DNA from: JAKLFA01 sp964450385
Lineage (GTDB): Bacteria > Omnitrophota > Gorgyraeia > Zapsychrales > JANLHA01
Length of the DNA stretch: 64,000 nucleotides
Assembly (NCBI GenBank): GCA_964450385.1
Contig: CAYVEC010000001.1
Span: forward strand, 62,001 to 126,000
Direction: 5' to 3'
The first letter of the stretch is position 1, and each line of letters begins with the position of its first letter. Below, piece by piece: positions 56,449 to 64,000 of this stretch. The translations under genes were made by a program, and so were the position numbers. The notes below the pieces were generated by a model. That model had not been told where the DNA came from. It made no database searches and saw nothing but the letters and a program-made list of their open reading frames with translations.

Positions 56449-57966
56449 ATGGCACGAGCAACTGGGTTTGATAATGCCGAATACCTACGGCAGCAGTCCG
56501 AGGCGATCCTCGCCCGGGTCGAGAAATTCGATAATAAACTGTATTTGGAATTCGGGGGCAAGCTCCTCTTTGATTATCACGCCGCGCGGGTCCTTCCGGG
56601 CTTTGATCCGAATGTCAAGATGCGCCTCCTCCAACAGCTTCGCGACCGAGCTGATATTATCCTCTGCATTTACGCCGGAGACATCGAGCGCCGCAAGATG
56701 CGCGCGGATTTTGGGATCACGTATGACGCCGACGCCTTAAAATTGATCGAAGAGGTCAAGGATTGGGGACTCACCATCCGGGCGGTCGTGATCACCCGTT
56801 TTGATAACCAGCCGTCCGTCAAGATCTTCAAGAATAAGCTTGAGCGCCAGGGCATCAAGGTCTATACCCATCGTTTTACGAAAGGGTATCCGACGGATAT
56901 TGATCTGATTGTTAGCGATCAGGGCTATGGGGCCAACGAATATATCGAGACGAAAAAAGACCTCGTGATCGTGACCGGCCCGGGCCCGGGGAGCGGCAAG
57001 CTCGCCACGTGCCTGAGCCAGATGTATCATGATTATCGTCAGGGCGTTAAGTCCGGGTATGCCAAATTCGAGACGTTCCCAATCTGGAATATCCCGCTCA
57101 AGCATCCGGTGAACGTGGCCTATGAATCCGCGACCGCGGACATTAAAGACGTCAACATGATCGATCCGTTCCATCTTGAGGCCTACAACGAACGGGCGGT
57201 GAACTATAATCGCGATGTCGAGGTCTTTCCGGTCCTGAAGCGGATCCTCGAAAAGATCACGGGCGGGGTCTCGATGTATCAGTCGCCCACGGATATGGGG
57301 GTCAACTGCGCCGGGTTCGCGATCGTCGACGACGCGGCGGTTCAGGAGGCCGCGCGCCAGGAGGTGATCCGGAGGTATTTTCGTTATGGATGCGAGTACA
57401 TCATGGGACTCGTTGAGCGGGAGACGGTCGAGCGGGCCGAGCTGATTATGAAGGAATTAGGGGTTACCCCCGAAGACCGCCGGGTTGTTCTTCCGGCCCG
57501 TCAGGCCGCGACCGAGGCCCGTGCTGCGAATAAGGGCAACGAAGGGGTTTTCTGTGGGGCCGCGATCGAATTAGCTGACGGCACGATCATCACGGGGAAG
57601 AATTCGCCCCTGATGCATGCGGTCTCGAGCCTTGTATTGAACGCAGCCAAGCATCTCGCCGGGATCCCGGACAAACTTCATGTCCTGTCGCCGAATATCA
57701 TCAGTTCGGTCAAAGATTTTAAGGAGAAGATTTTTCAGGCGAGGACTGTGAGTCTTGACCTTGACGAGGCCCTTATCGCGCTTGCGATCAGCGCGACGAA
57801 TAACGCAACCGCTCAGGCAGTGCTTGAGCGGCTCAACGACCTTCGCGGCTGTGAGGTGCATATGACCCATATCCCTACGCCTGGGGATGAGGCGGGGTTA
57901 AAGCGATTGGGGATCAATCTCACAACGGATCTAAATTTCTCAACATTTTCCACATATGCGGCGTGA
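56449..57966 (+). CDS. DUF1846 family protein
   Basis: The 505-residue, full-length DUF1846 protein begins GFDNAEYLRQQSEAILARVEKFDNKLYLEFGGKL (in parts), and contains a P-loop-like VTGPGPGSGK (residues 175-184), NPLKHPVN-type IPLKHPVNVAYE and DMGVNCAGF. Structures exist but the function is unsettled. The start is ATG 56449 after GAGGAAAGGG. Expression may pass through a terminator in the leader. carB follows 40 bp downstream. Confidence 0.92.
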   Translation: MARATGFDNAEYLRQQSEAILARVEKFDNKLYLEFGGKLLFDYHAARVLPGFDPNVKMRLLQQLRDRADIILCIYAGDIERRKMRADFGITYDADALKLIEEVKDWGLTIRAVVITRFDNQPSVKIFKNKLERQGIKVYTHRFTKGYPTDIDLIVSDQGYGANEYIETKKDLVIVTGPGPGSGKLATCLSQMYHDYRQGVKSGYAKFETFPIWNIPLKHPVNVAYESATADIKDVNMIDPFHLEAYNERAVNYNRDVEVFPVLKRILEKITGGVSMYQSPTDMGVNCAGFAIVDDAAVQEAARQEVIRRYFRYGCEYIMGLVERETVERAELIMKELGVTPEDRRVVLPARQAATEARAANKGNEGVFCGAAIELADGTIITGKNSPLMHAVSSLVLNAAKHLAGIPDKLHVLSPNIISSVKDFKEKIFQARTVSLDLDEALIALAISATNNATAQAVLERLNDLRGCEVHMTHIPTPGDEAGLKRLGINLTTDLNFSTFSTYAA

Positions 57967-58006
57967 CGGGTGTCACGGCCGTTAACGGATCATCAGGGGG
58001 AGGGGT

Positions 58007-61000
58007 ATGCCACGACGTAACGATATCCACAAGGTGCTTATTATCGGCTCGGGTCCGATCATTATCGGCCAGGCCTGTGAGTTTGATTATTCCGGGACCC
58101 AGGCCTGCCGCGCATTAAAGGAAGAGGGTTATGAGGTCGTGCTCGTTAATTCAAATCCGGCGACGATCATGACGGACCCAGAGACGGCGGACAAGACCTA
58201 TATTGAACCCCTGACGGTCGAGAGCGTGACGGCGATCATTGAGAGAGAGCGGCCTGACGCGATCCTGCCGAATCTCGGCGGGCAGACCGCGCTGAATCTG
58301 AGCGCCTCTCTTCATGCGAGCGGGGTGTTGAAGAAATATGGGGTCGAGATGATCGGTATCCGGGCCGATGTAATCGAGCGCGGTGAGGATCGGATTGCGT
58401 TTAAGGAGGCGATGAACCGCATCGGGGTGCCGATGCCGAAATCCGAGCCGTCGCATTCAGTCGAGGAGGCCGAGGCGATCGCTGAACGGATCGGGTATCC
58501 CGTAGTGCTTCGCCCGGCATATACCATGGGCGGTACCGGCGGCGGGATCGTTTATAATGTGGAGGATCTCCGCACGGTCGTGACTCGGGGGCTTGCGGCA
58601 AGCCTGGTCCACCAGGTCCTGGTTGAAGAATCTGTCATCGGCTGGGAGGAGCTGGAACTTGAGGTCGTGCGTGATGACAAGGGCCAGCGGATCACGGTGT
58701 GTTTTATCGAGAACATCGATCCCATGGGCGTTCATACAGGGGATAGTTTTTGTGTGGCCCCGATGCTCACGGTCCCGAAACCGTTGCAGGCGCGACTTCA
58801 GGAGATCTCCTACAAGATCGCCGACGCCATCGGGATCATCGGGGGATCGAACATCCAGCTGGCCCACAATCCGAAGGACGGCCGGATCGTGGTCATCGAG
58901 ATCAATCCGCGGACCTCACGGTCGTCGGCCTTGGCCTCAAAGGCCACGGGATTCCCGATCGCGCGGATCTCAACGAAACTCGCAGCCGGATTCACGCTGG
59001 ATGATTTTCCTTATTGGAAAAAGGACACCCTCGACCAATACGAGCCGAGCGGGGATTACGTGGTCTCGAAATTCGCCCGTTGGGCCTTTGAGAAATTCCC
59101 CAAGGCCAAGGATGCCCTTGGCACCCAGATGCGCGCCGTGGGTGAGGCCATGAGCATCGGTAAGACCTTTCAAGAATCGTTTCAGAAGGTGGTCCGCTCG
59201 CTTGAGATCAAGCGCTACGGTCTCGGGATGGTCAAGAAATTTCAGGCGCTCTCCGTTGATGAGCTCCGTCAGCGGCTCGCTGTGCCGTCGAGCGAACGTT
59301 ATTTTCTCATGTATGAGGCCCTGCGCAAGGGGATGAGCGTTGAGGCCCTGCACGAGCTCACCTTCGTTGGCCGGTGGTTCATTGAGCAGATGCGCGAGCT
59401 CGTTGTGTTTGAGGAGACCATGCGCGCCTCCGGCTGGGCCGGGTTTAAGGATAAGGATCTGGTCCGGGCCAAGGAGATGGGGTTCTCCGACCGGTATCTG
59501 GCGCTGGTTTTTGGGATCAAGGAAAAAGAGGTAAGGGACCGGCGGCTCAAGATCGGCAAGACCGCGCGCTATGAGGCGGTCCCCGTGAGCGGGGTAAAGG
59601 ACGCGGCCTATTATTATTCAACGTATCATGACATGAAAGACGAGACGCCCGTCTCGTCGTGCGAGAAGATCATGATCCTCGGCGGAGGGCCGAACCGGAT
59701 CGGGCAGGGGATCGAATTCGATTATACCTGTGTCCATGCGGCCTTCGCGATCCGCGATGAGGGGTATGAGTCGATCATGGTGAATTGCAATCCCGAGACC
59801 GTCTCAACGGATTATGACACGTCGAACAAACTCTATTTTGAGCCGTTGACGGTCGAGGATGTCTTAAATATTTATCATAAGGAAAAACCCAAGGGTGTCA
59901 TTGTTCAGTTCGGCGGTCAGACGCCGCTCATGATCGCGCAGGAGCTCAAGGATAATGGGGTTCCGATCCTCGGGACCACACCGGAGAATATCCATTTTGC
60001 CGAGGATCGTGAACGGTTCCGTGAAAAAATGATCGAACTCGGCATCCCGCAGCCCGAGAGTGACACGGCGCGTTCGCTTGAGGAGGCGATCGCGATCGCT
60101 CGTCGGATCGGCTATCCCCTGATGGTGCGGCCGTCCTATGTCCTCGGCGGACGGGGTATGGAAGTCATTTACGATGAGGAGGCCCTCACCCGGTACGCCC
60201 TTGAGGCGATTGATGTGAGTCCGGAGCATCCAATGCTGATCGACCGTTTTCTTGATGACGCGGTCGAGACCGAGGTTGATGCCTTATCGGACGGATGCGA
60301 CGTTTTTGTCGCGTCGGTGATGGAACATATCGAGCTTGCGGGGGTGCATTCGGGGGATTCGGCCTGTTCACTGCCGAGCCGGAGTCTCTCCAAGAAACAT
60401 CTGGCCACGATCGAGGACTATACCAGGAAAATTGCGAAGGCACTGAAGGTCGTGGGGCTGATGAACATTCAGTTCGCGATCTGTCAGGATACGGTGTATA
60501 TTCTCGAGGCGAATCCGCGGGCCTCACGCACGGTCCCGATCGTCTCCAAGATGGCCGGGATCTCACTGGCGCGGATCGCGACCCAGGTCATGCTCGGCAA
60601 GTCCCTCAAGGATTTTCCCGAGCTTGCGGTCAAGAAGATTCCTTATGTTGGCGTCAAGGAGGCGGTCTTTCCTTTTAATATGTTTCCTGAGGTTGATCCG
60701 CTCCTAGGCCCGGAGATGCGGGCGACCGGAGAGGTGATGGGAATCGCGGATTCATTCGGGCTGGCCTTTTATAAGGCCCAGGAGGCCGCTGGATATCATC
60801 TGCCCTTGAAGGGGAATATCCTGTTAAGTGTTGCCGAGAAAGACCGAAAAAAACTCCTGCCGATCGCGCGGCGTTTTGCCGCGATCGGATTTACCATCTA
60901 CGCCACGGAGGGGACCTCGCGCTTTCTGCAGGGACACGGGATCGAGAACGCCATGATTAAAAAACTCCACGAAGGCCGGCCGAATATCGCGGATGCCTTG

Positions 61001-61207
61001 AAGAACGGGGAACTGCATCTGATTGTGAATACGCCTATCGGGAAAGGCGGTCGCGACGACAGTTATATCCGCATGGCCGCGATCCAGCGGAAGATCCCCT
61101 ATGTGACATCCATGGCGGCGGCTGAGGCCACGGCGGCGGGGATTGAAGAGATGATCCGGGCCACGGACCATATCCGGTCGCTTCAGGAATATCACGATCT
61201 TCTTTAG
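58007..61207 (+). CDS. carB: Carbamoyl-phosphate synthase large subunit
   Basis: The 1066-residue product has two ATP-grasp halves: the first opens IIGSGPIIIGQACEFDYSG and holds RPAYTMGGTGGGIVYN, the second opens ILGGGPNRIGQGIEFDY and holds RPSYVLGGRGMEVIYD, followed by an MGS-like allosteric domain (about 935-1066, ARRFAAIGFTIYATEGTSRFL). It makes carbamoyl phosphate for pyrimidines and arginine with ammonia from CarA. carA is not in the window. AGGGGGAGGGG precedes the ATG. Confidence 0.98.
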   Translation: MPRRNDIHKVLIIGSGPIIIGQACEFDYSGTQACRALKEEGYEVVLVNSNPATIMTDPETADKTYIEPLTVESVTAIIERERPDAILPNLGGQTALNLSASLHASGVLKKYGVEMIGIRADVIERGEDRIAFKEAMNRIGVPMPKSEPSHSVEEAEAIAERIGYPVVLRPAYTMGGTGGGIVYNVEDLRTVVTRGLAASLVHQVLVEESVIGWEELELEVVRDDKGQRITVCFIENIDPMGVHTGDSFCVAPMLTVPKPLQARLQEISYKIADAIGIIGGSNIQLAHNPKDGRIVVIEINPRTSRSSALASKATGFPIARISTKLAAGFTLDDFPYWKKDTLDQYEPSGDYVVSKFARWAFEKFPKAKDALGTQMRAVGEAMSIGKTFQESFQKVVRSLEIKRYGLGMVKKFQALSVDELRQRLAVPSSERYFLMYEALRKGMSVEALHELTFVGRWFIEQMRELVVFEETMRASGWAGFKDKDLVRAKEMGFSDRYLALVFGIKEKEVRDRRLKIGKTARYEAVPVSGVKDAAYYYSTYHDMKDETPVSSCEKIMILGGGPNRIGQGIEFDYTCVHAAFAIRDEGYESIMVNCNPETVSTDYDTSNKLYFEPLTVEDVLNIYHKEKPKGVIVQFGGQTPLMIAQELKDNGVPILGTTPENIHFAEDRERFREKMIELGIPQPESDTARSLEEAIAIARRIGYPLMVRPSYVLGGRGMEVIYDEEALTRYALEAIDVSPEHPMLIDRFLDDAVETEVDALSDGCDVFVASVMEHIELAGVHSGDSACSLPSRSLSKKHLATIEDYTRKIAKALKVVGLMNIQFAICQDTVYILEANPRASRTVPIVSKMAGISLARIATQVMLGKSLKDFPELAVKKIPYVGVKEAVFPFNMFPEVDPLLGPEMRATGEVMGIADSFGLAFYKAQEAAGYHLPLKGNILLSVAEKDRKKLLPIARRFAAIGFTIYATEGTSRFLQGHGIENAMIKKLHEGRPNIADALKNGELHLIVNTPIGKGGRDDSYIRMAAIQRKIPYVTSMAAAEATAAGIEEMIRATDHIRSLQEYHDLL

Positions 61208-61254
61208 AGGCGGGGTGACGCGGATTAACGCTTTAGAACAAAAGGACACAATGT

Positions 61255-62676
61255 ATGAGCGGAGTCGTTGGGGTTGTCTCGTCGGAACAGTGCGCGCGTA
61301 CCTTGTTCTATGGGATCGATTATCATTCGCATCTGGGGACCCAGTTCGGCGGCATGGCCGTGCTCGGGACGGAGTTCAGGCGGCAGATCCACAACATCAC
61401 CCGGACCCAGTTTAAGTCGAAATTCTATGATGATTATCACCATATGCAGGGTCACGCCGGGATCGGGGTCATCAGCGATCATGATGAGCAGCCGATGTAC
61501 CTTGATTCGCGCTTTGGGCCGTTCTGTATCGTGACGACGGGGTTGATCACGAATAAGGCCGCCTTAAAAGAGAGGCTTTTTGAACGCGGGATCTCGTTCA
61601 GCGAGGTGAGCCGTGATCAGGTCAACGCCACGGAACTCGTCGCCAAGCTCATTAGTCTTGGAGACAATTTGATCGACGGCATCGAGCGGATGTTCGACCT
61701 GATCGAGGGGTCGTGTTCACTTCTGCTCTTGACACGCGAAGGGATCTATGCCGCGCGGGACCGGCGGGGGTATACCCCTCTTGTCATCGGGAAAAACGGC
61801 GCGGATTGGATGGTTGTTTCTGAGAGCTGCGCTCTGCCGAATCTCGGGTTCTCTATTTTTTCGTATCTGAAACCCGGAGAGATCGTGCGGATCAATGAGC
61901 AGGGCCTTCACACGGAGCGGCCTGGGCGGCCTGTTAATCAGGTCTGCGCCTTTCTCTGGATCTATACGGGTTTCCCGGCGTCGCACTATCAGGGGATCAA
62001 TGTGGAGACGGCGCGCGAGCGCTGTGGCGCGGCCCTGGCCCGTCATGACCATGATATTAAGGCGGATTTTGTCTGCGGGATCCCGGACTCCGGGATTGCC
62101 CACGCGATCGGATATGCCATGGAATCGCGGAAGCCCTATCGTCGGCCTTTTGTGAAATACACCCCCGGATATGGACGAAGCTATACCCCGCCCGAACAGG
62201 TGACCCGGGATTTTATCGCTACGATGAAGCTCATTCCGATCGCGGATATCATTAAGGGTGCCCGGATCGTGGTCTGCGAGGATTCGATCGTGCGCGGGAC
62301 CCAGTTGAAGAATTTAGCCGTGACCAAATTGTGGAATGCCGGCGCAAAGGAAGTCCACGCGCGCGCGGCGTGTCCGCCGCTCATGTTCCCGTGCCGATAC
62401 TGTTTGTCCACGCGTACGACGCGAGAACTCGCCGCCCGGCGGGCGATCAAGGCCATCGAGGGGCATGATCCGGAGGATGTCTCGGCCTATCTTGATCCGT
62501 CAACGAAAGAATATCAGCGGATGGTTGAATGGATCGCCAAAGACCTCGGGGTCACGACCCTGCGGTATCAGACGATGGACGAGATGATCCAGGCCATCGG
62601 CCTGCCGCGCGATCAGATGTGTCTTTACTGCTGGACCGGCCAGTGCCCGGGGAAATCGGGCGAGAGCCGATCGTGA
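61255..62676 (+). CDS. PurF-like amidophosphoribosyltransferase with Ser in place of the catalytic Cys
   Basis: The product is 473 residues. The PRTase half is intact: PRPP loop VVCEDSIVRGTQL, GIPDSGIAHAIGYA, AKEVHARAACPP. Four cysteines match the [4Fe-4S] ligands of Bacillus-type PurF (VCAF, MFPC, CLYCWTG). The glutaminase half differs: it begins MSGVVGV, so the N-terminal nucleophile would be Ser, and the usual RYST and NG oxyanion motifs read GIGV and TTGLITN. It probably cannot hydrolyse glutamine; it may use ammonia or have another role. The start is ATG 61255 after AAAAGGAC. It follows carB after 47 bp. Confidence 0.85.
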   Translation: MSGVVGVVSSEQCARTLFYGIDYHSHLGTQFGGMAVLGTEFRRQIHNITRTQFKSKFYDDYHHMQGHAGIGVISDHDEQPMYLDSRFGPFCIVTTGLITNKAALKERLFERGISFSEVSRDQVNATELVAKLISLGDNLIDGIERMFDLIEGSCSLLLLTREGIYAARDRRGYTPLVIGKNGADWMVVSESCALPNLGFSIFSYLKPGEIVRINEQGLHTERPGRPVNQVCAFLWIYTGFPASHYQGINVETARERCGAALARHDHDIKADFVCGIPDSGIAHAIGYAMESRKPYRRPFVKYTPGYGRSYTPPEQVTRDFIATMKLIPIADIIKGARIVVCEDSIVRGTQLKNLAVTKLWNAGAKEVHARAACPPLMFPCRYCLSTRTTRELAARRAIKAIEGHDPEDVSAYLDPSTKEYQRMVEWIAKDLGVTTLRYQTMDEMIQAIGLPRDQMCLYCWTGQCPGKSGESRS

Positions 62677-63422
62677 TTCCCCTCAGGCCGTCACGAGACC
62701 CTGTCGGTGCCGGTGAGATCTCGGCCCGGTGGGGGTTCCCGCTGCGGCCACCGCAGCCTGATGACGCCTTTGTCCTCGATATCATCGATGATCGTTTGAC
62801 GCTTTTGATGACAGGTGATGCGAAGTTTGGCGGTCTTACGGTTGATTTTGTGACCGGTGCGGCGCTCTTCCGCCGACGCTGGGCGCAGGGCCGTGAGGCC
62901 GTCGCCCATGCCGTTGGACTTAAGAAAGGGTTCCGCCCGACTGTGGTTGATGCGACCGCGGGGCTCGGCCGTGACGCCTTTGTTCTGGCGTCCTTGGGGT
63001 GCCGGGTCCATATGATCGAGCGCTCGCCCGTCGTTGCCGCCCTTCTTGATGATGGTCTCCGCCGGGCCGGCCAAGACCCCGAGATCGGGGGCTGGGTCAG
63101 GGAGCGGCTCTCGCTCATCCATGTCGATAGTCTTCAAGGATTGGGGGGGCTTTTATTTCAGCCGGACGTCGTTTATTTAGATCCCATGTTTCCAGAGCGG
63201 CGGAAAACGGCCCTTGTTAAAAAAGAGATGCGGCTTTTGCAGACCCTCCTGGGAGATGACGGTGATTCTGATGCCCTGCTGCTTCTGGCCCTTAAAATAG
63301 CAGGCCGCCGGGTGGTGGTCAAACGTCCGCGATCCGCGGGGCCTTTAGGCGGCCGGGTTCCGGAGGCGGCGCTCACGACTGGTCGGCATCGGTTTGATCT
63401 ATATCGCCCTTTTGTTGCCTGA
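62673..63422 (+). CDS. RsmJ-like 16S rRNA m2G1516 methyltransferase
   Basis: The 249-residue product matches RsmJ (DUF548, formerly YhiQ) in order: DDRLTLLMTGD, VDFVTGAALFRRRWAQGR split, VVDATAGLGRDAFVLASLG (SAM motif I), MIERSPVVAALLDDGL, and the catalytic YLDPMFPER. E. coli RsmJ modifies G1516 of 16S rRNA and has 250 residues. The start is GTG 62673, overlapping the PurF-like stop (GTGA). Confidence 0.88.
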   Translation: MIPLRPSRDPVGAGEISARWGFPLRPPQPDDAFVLDIIDDRLTLLMTGDAKFGGLTVDFVTGAALFRRRWAQGREAVAHAVGLKKGFRPTVVDATAGLGRDAFVLASLGCRVHMIERSPVVAALLDDGLRRAGQDPEIGGWVRERLSLIHVDSLQGLGGLLFQPDVVYLDPMFPERRKTALVKKEMRLLQTLLGDDGDSDALLLLALKIAGRRVVVKRPRSAGPLGGRVPEAALTTGRHRFDLYRPFVA

Positions 63423-63454
63423 ATCTGCGATTTTTCCGTCCAAAAAATTTTTAA

Positions 63455-63482
63455 TTTACATATTATTGTTCTATGCTAGAAT
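63455..63482 (+). promoter_or_regulatory. ilvC promoter
   Basis: TTTACA (63455-63460), 16-bp spacer, TAGAAT (63477-63482), in a strongly AT-rich stretch; leader about 66 nt. Confidence 0.55.
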
Positions 63483-63554
63483 ACATTTCAAATTTGTGGC
63501 AAAAAACAAATAAAACGCGTTTAAATTCAAACGTTTTTAAAGGAAGGAAGGACA

Positions 63555-64000
63555 ATGGCTAAAATTTATTATGATGGGGATGCGGACCTGTCCGTGCTTA
63601 AAAACAGGGTGATCGGGGTGATCGGCTATGGGATTCAGGGCCGCGCCCAGGCGTTGAATCTGCGCGACTCGGGGCTTCAGGTCCTCGTGAGCGAGGTCAA
63701 GGGCACACCGAATTATGATCAGGCCGTCACCGATGGGTTTAAGCCGGTTGAGGCGAAAGTGGTCGCGAAAAAGGCGGATATCATTCAGATCCTCACCCAG
63801 GATCATGTTCAGGCCGCACTTTATCGCAAGGCGATCCGTCGGTACCTCAAGGCTGGGAAATCACTCGTTTTTTCGCATGGGTTTAATATCCATTTTGAGC
63901 AGATCGTGCCGCCGAAGGATGTCGATGTCTGGATGATCGCGCCCAAAAGCCCGGGTGCCCTGGTTCGACGTCAGTATGAGGAAGGCCGTGGGGTGCCGTG
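63555..64000 (+). CDS. ilvC: Ketol-acid reductoisomerase, 3' partial
   Basis: The first 148 codons run off the window edge. MAKIYYDGDADLSVLKNR begins as in IlvC; the NADP Rossmann loop GVIGYGIQGRAQALNL spans residues 21-36, followed by VVAKKADIIQILTQDHVQ and FSHGFNIHF. The enzyme isomerises and reduces acetolactate in valine/isoleucine synthesis, in the cytosol. AAGGAAGGACA precedes the ATG at 63555. It has its own promoter. Confidence 0.96.
   Translation, partial: MAKIYYDGDADLSVLKNRVIGVIGYGIQGRAQALNLRDSGLQVLVSEVKGTPNYDQAVTDGFKPVEAKVVAKKADIIQILTQDHVQAALYRKAIRRYLKAGKSLVFSHGFNIHFEQIVPPKDVDVWMIAPKSPGALVRRQYEEGRGVP

Noticed and set aside
1..64000. CRISPR arrays, transposases, prophage or rRNA genes
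   Set aside because: No regularly spaced direct repeats, transposase or phage structural motifs, or rRNA sequence were seen on either strand.

Overview
The window looks like a chromosomal segment of an uncultured, high-GC Gram-negative bacterium. My best guess is candidate phylum Omnitrophota (OP3). The evidence is indirect: lipid A genes (lpxB next to an MsbA-type exporter) and LpoB/SPOR/AsmA envelope proteins show an outer membrane, EF-Ts is the short form, and one very large exported protein has an N-terminal region that I recall from Omnitrophota multidomain proteins. A run of ten Ns at 34292-34301 shows that this is a draft or metagenome assembly. I saw no transposase, prophage, CRISPR array or rRNA.

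Layout. 1-4.6 kb: a peptidoglycan-binding protein, a transglutaminase-like gene broken by an in-frame stop, then lexA and a UvrD-type helicase. 4.6-8.5 kb: a DnaQ-like exonuclease, a SPOR protein and three lipoproteins (LpoB-like, COG3014-like, glycine-zipper with zinc ribbon). 8.6-20 kb: pckA, an exported Memo-AMMECR1 fusion, methyltransferase, coiled-coil and AsmA proteins, a GT-C/GT2 glycosyltransferase pair and a YgjP-like metalloprotease. 20-26 kb: a flavodoxin-fold quinone reductase, a MORN protein, a CheY-like regulator, two small conserved proteins and a 1091-residue phosphorylase-like enzyme. 26.3-34.5 kb: a complete MoxR-DUF58-DUF4381-BatA-BatB-BatC-BatD-BatE operon behind a near-consensus promoter; the last gene contains a scaffolding artefact. 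34.5-39.8 kb: a cysteine-rich secreted protein, a DUF2238 membrane protein and the 1287-residue exported mosaic protein. 39.8-43.4 kb: lpxB with a CheY-like gene, divergent from an MsbA-like exporter. 43.6-46.3 kb: rpsB-tsf-pyrH-frr. 46.4-46.7 kb: tRNA-Lys, tRNA-Leu and tRNA-Gly. 46.8-51.3 kb: EIIA, YvcK, HPr, Enzyme I and a sugar nucleotidyltransferase, a PTS without any sugar permease. 51.4-64 kb: metK, ahcY, cupin, cytosine deaminase-like, a GMP synthase ATPase subunit, DUF1846, carB, a PurF-like protein with a Ser nucleophile position, rsmJ-like, and the start of ilvC.

How the genes fit together. The first half is mostly envelope work: peptidoglycan synthase activators, outer-membrane biogenesis, lipid glycosylation, lipid A synthesis and the Bat complex. 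The regulatory PTS plus YvcK, with pckA on the same segment, suggests control of gluconeogenesis and cell-wall precursor supply. The last third is housekeeping metabolism (S-adenosylmethionine cycle, purines, pyrimidines, branched-chain amino acids).

The most unusual object is the mosaic protein at 35947-39810. Its middle third (about residues 455-935) is clearly AT-richer than both ends. It carries a JAB/JAMM-like HTHP...D motif and a kinase-like HND...N...DGSG catalytic pattern, and it is bounded by imperfect direct repeats that encode RAETR...VGET. I read this as a cassette exchanged into a lineage-specific exported scaffold; this is inference.
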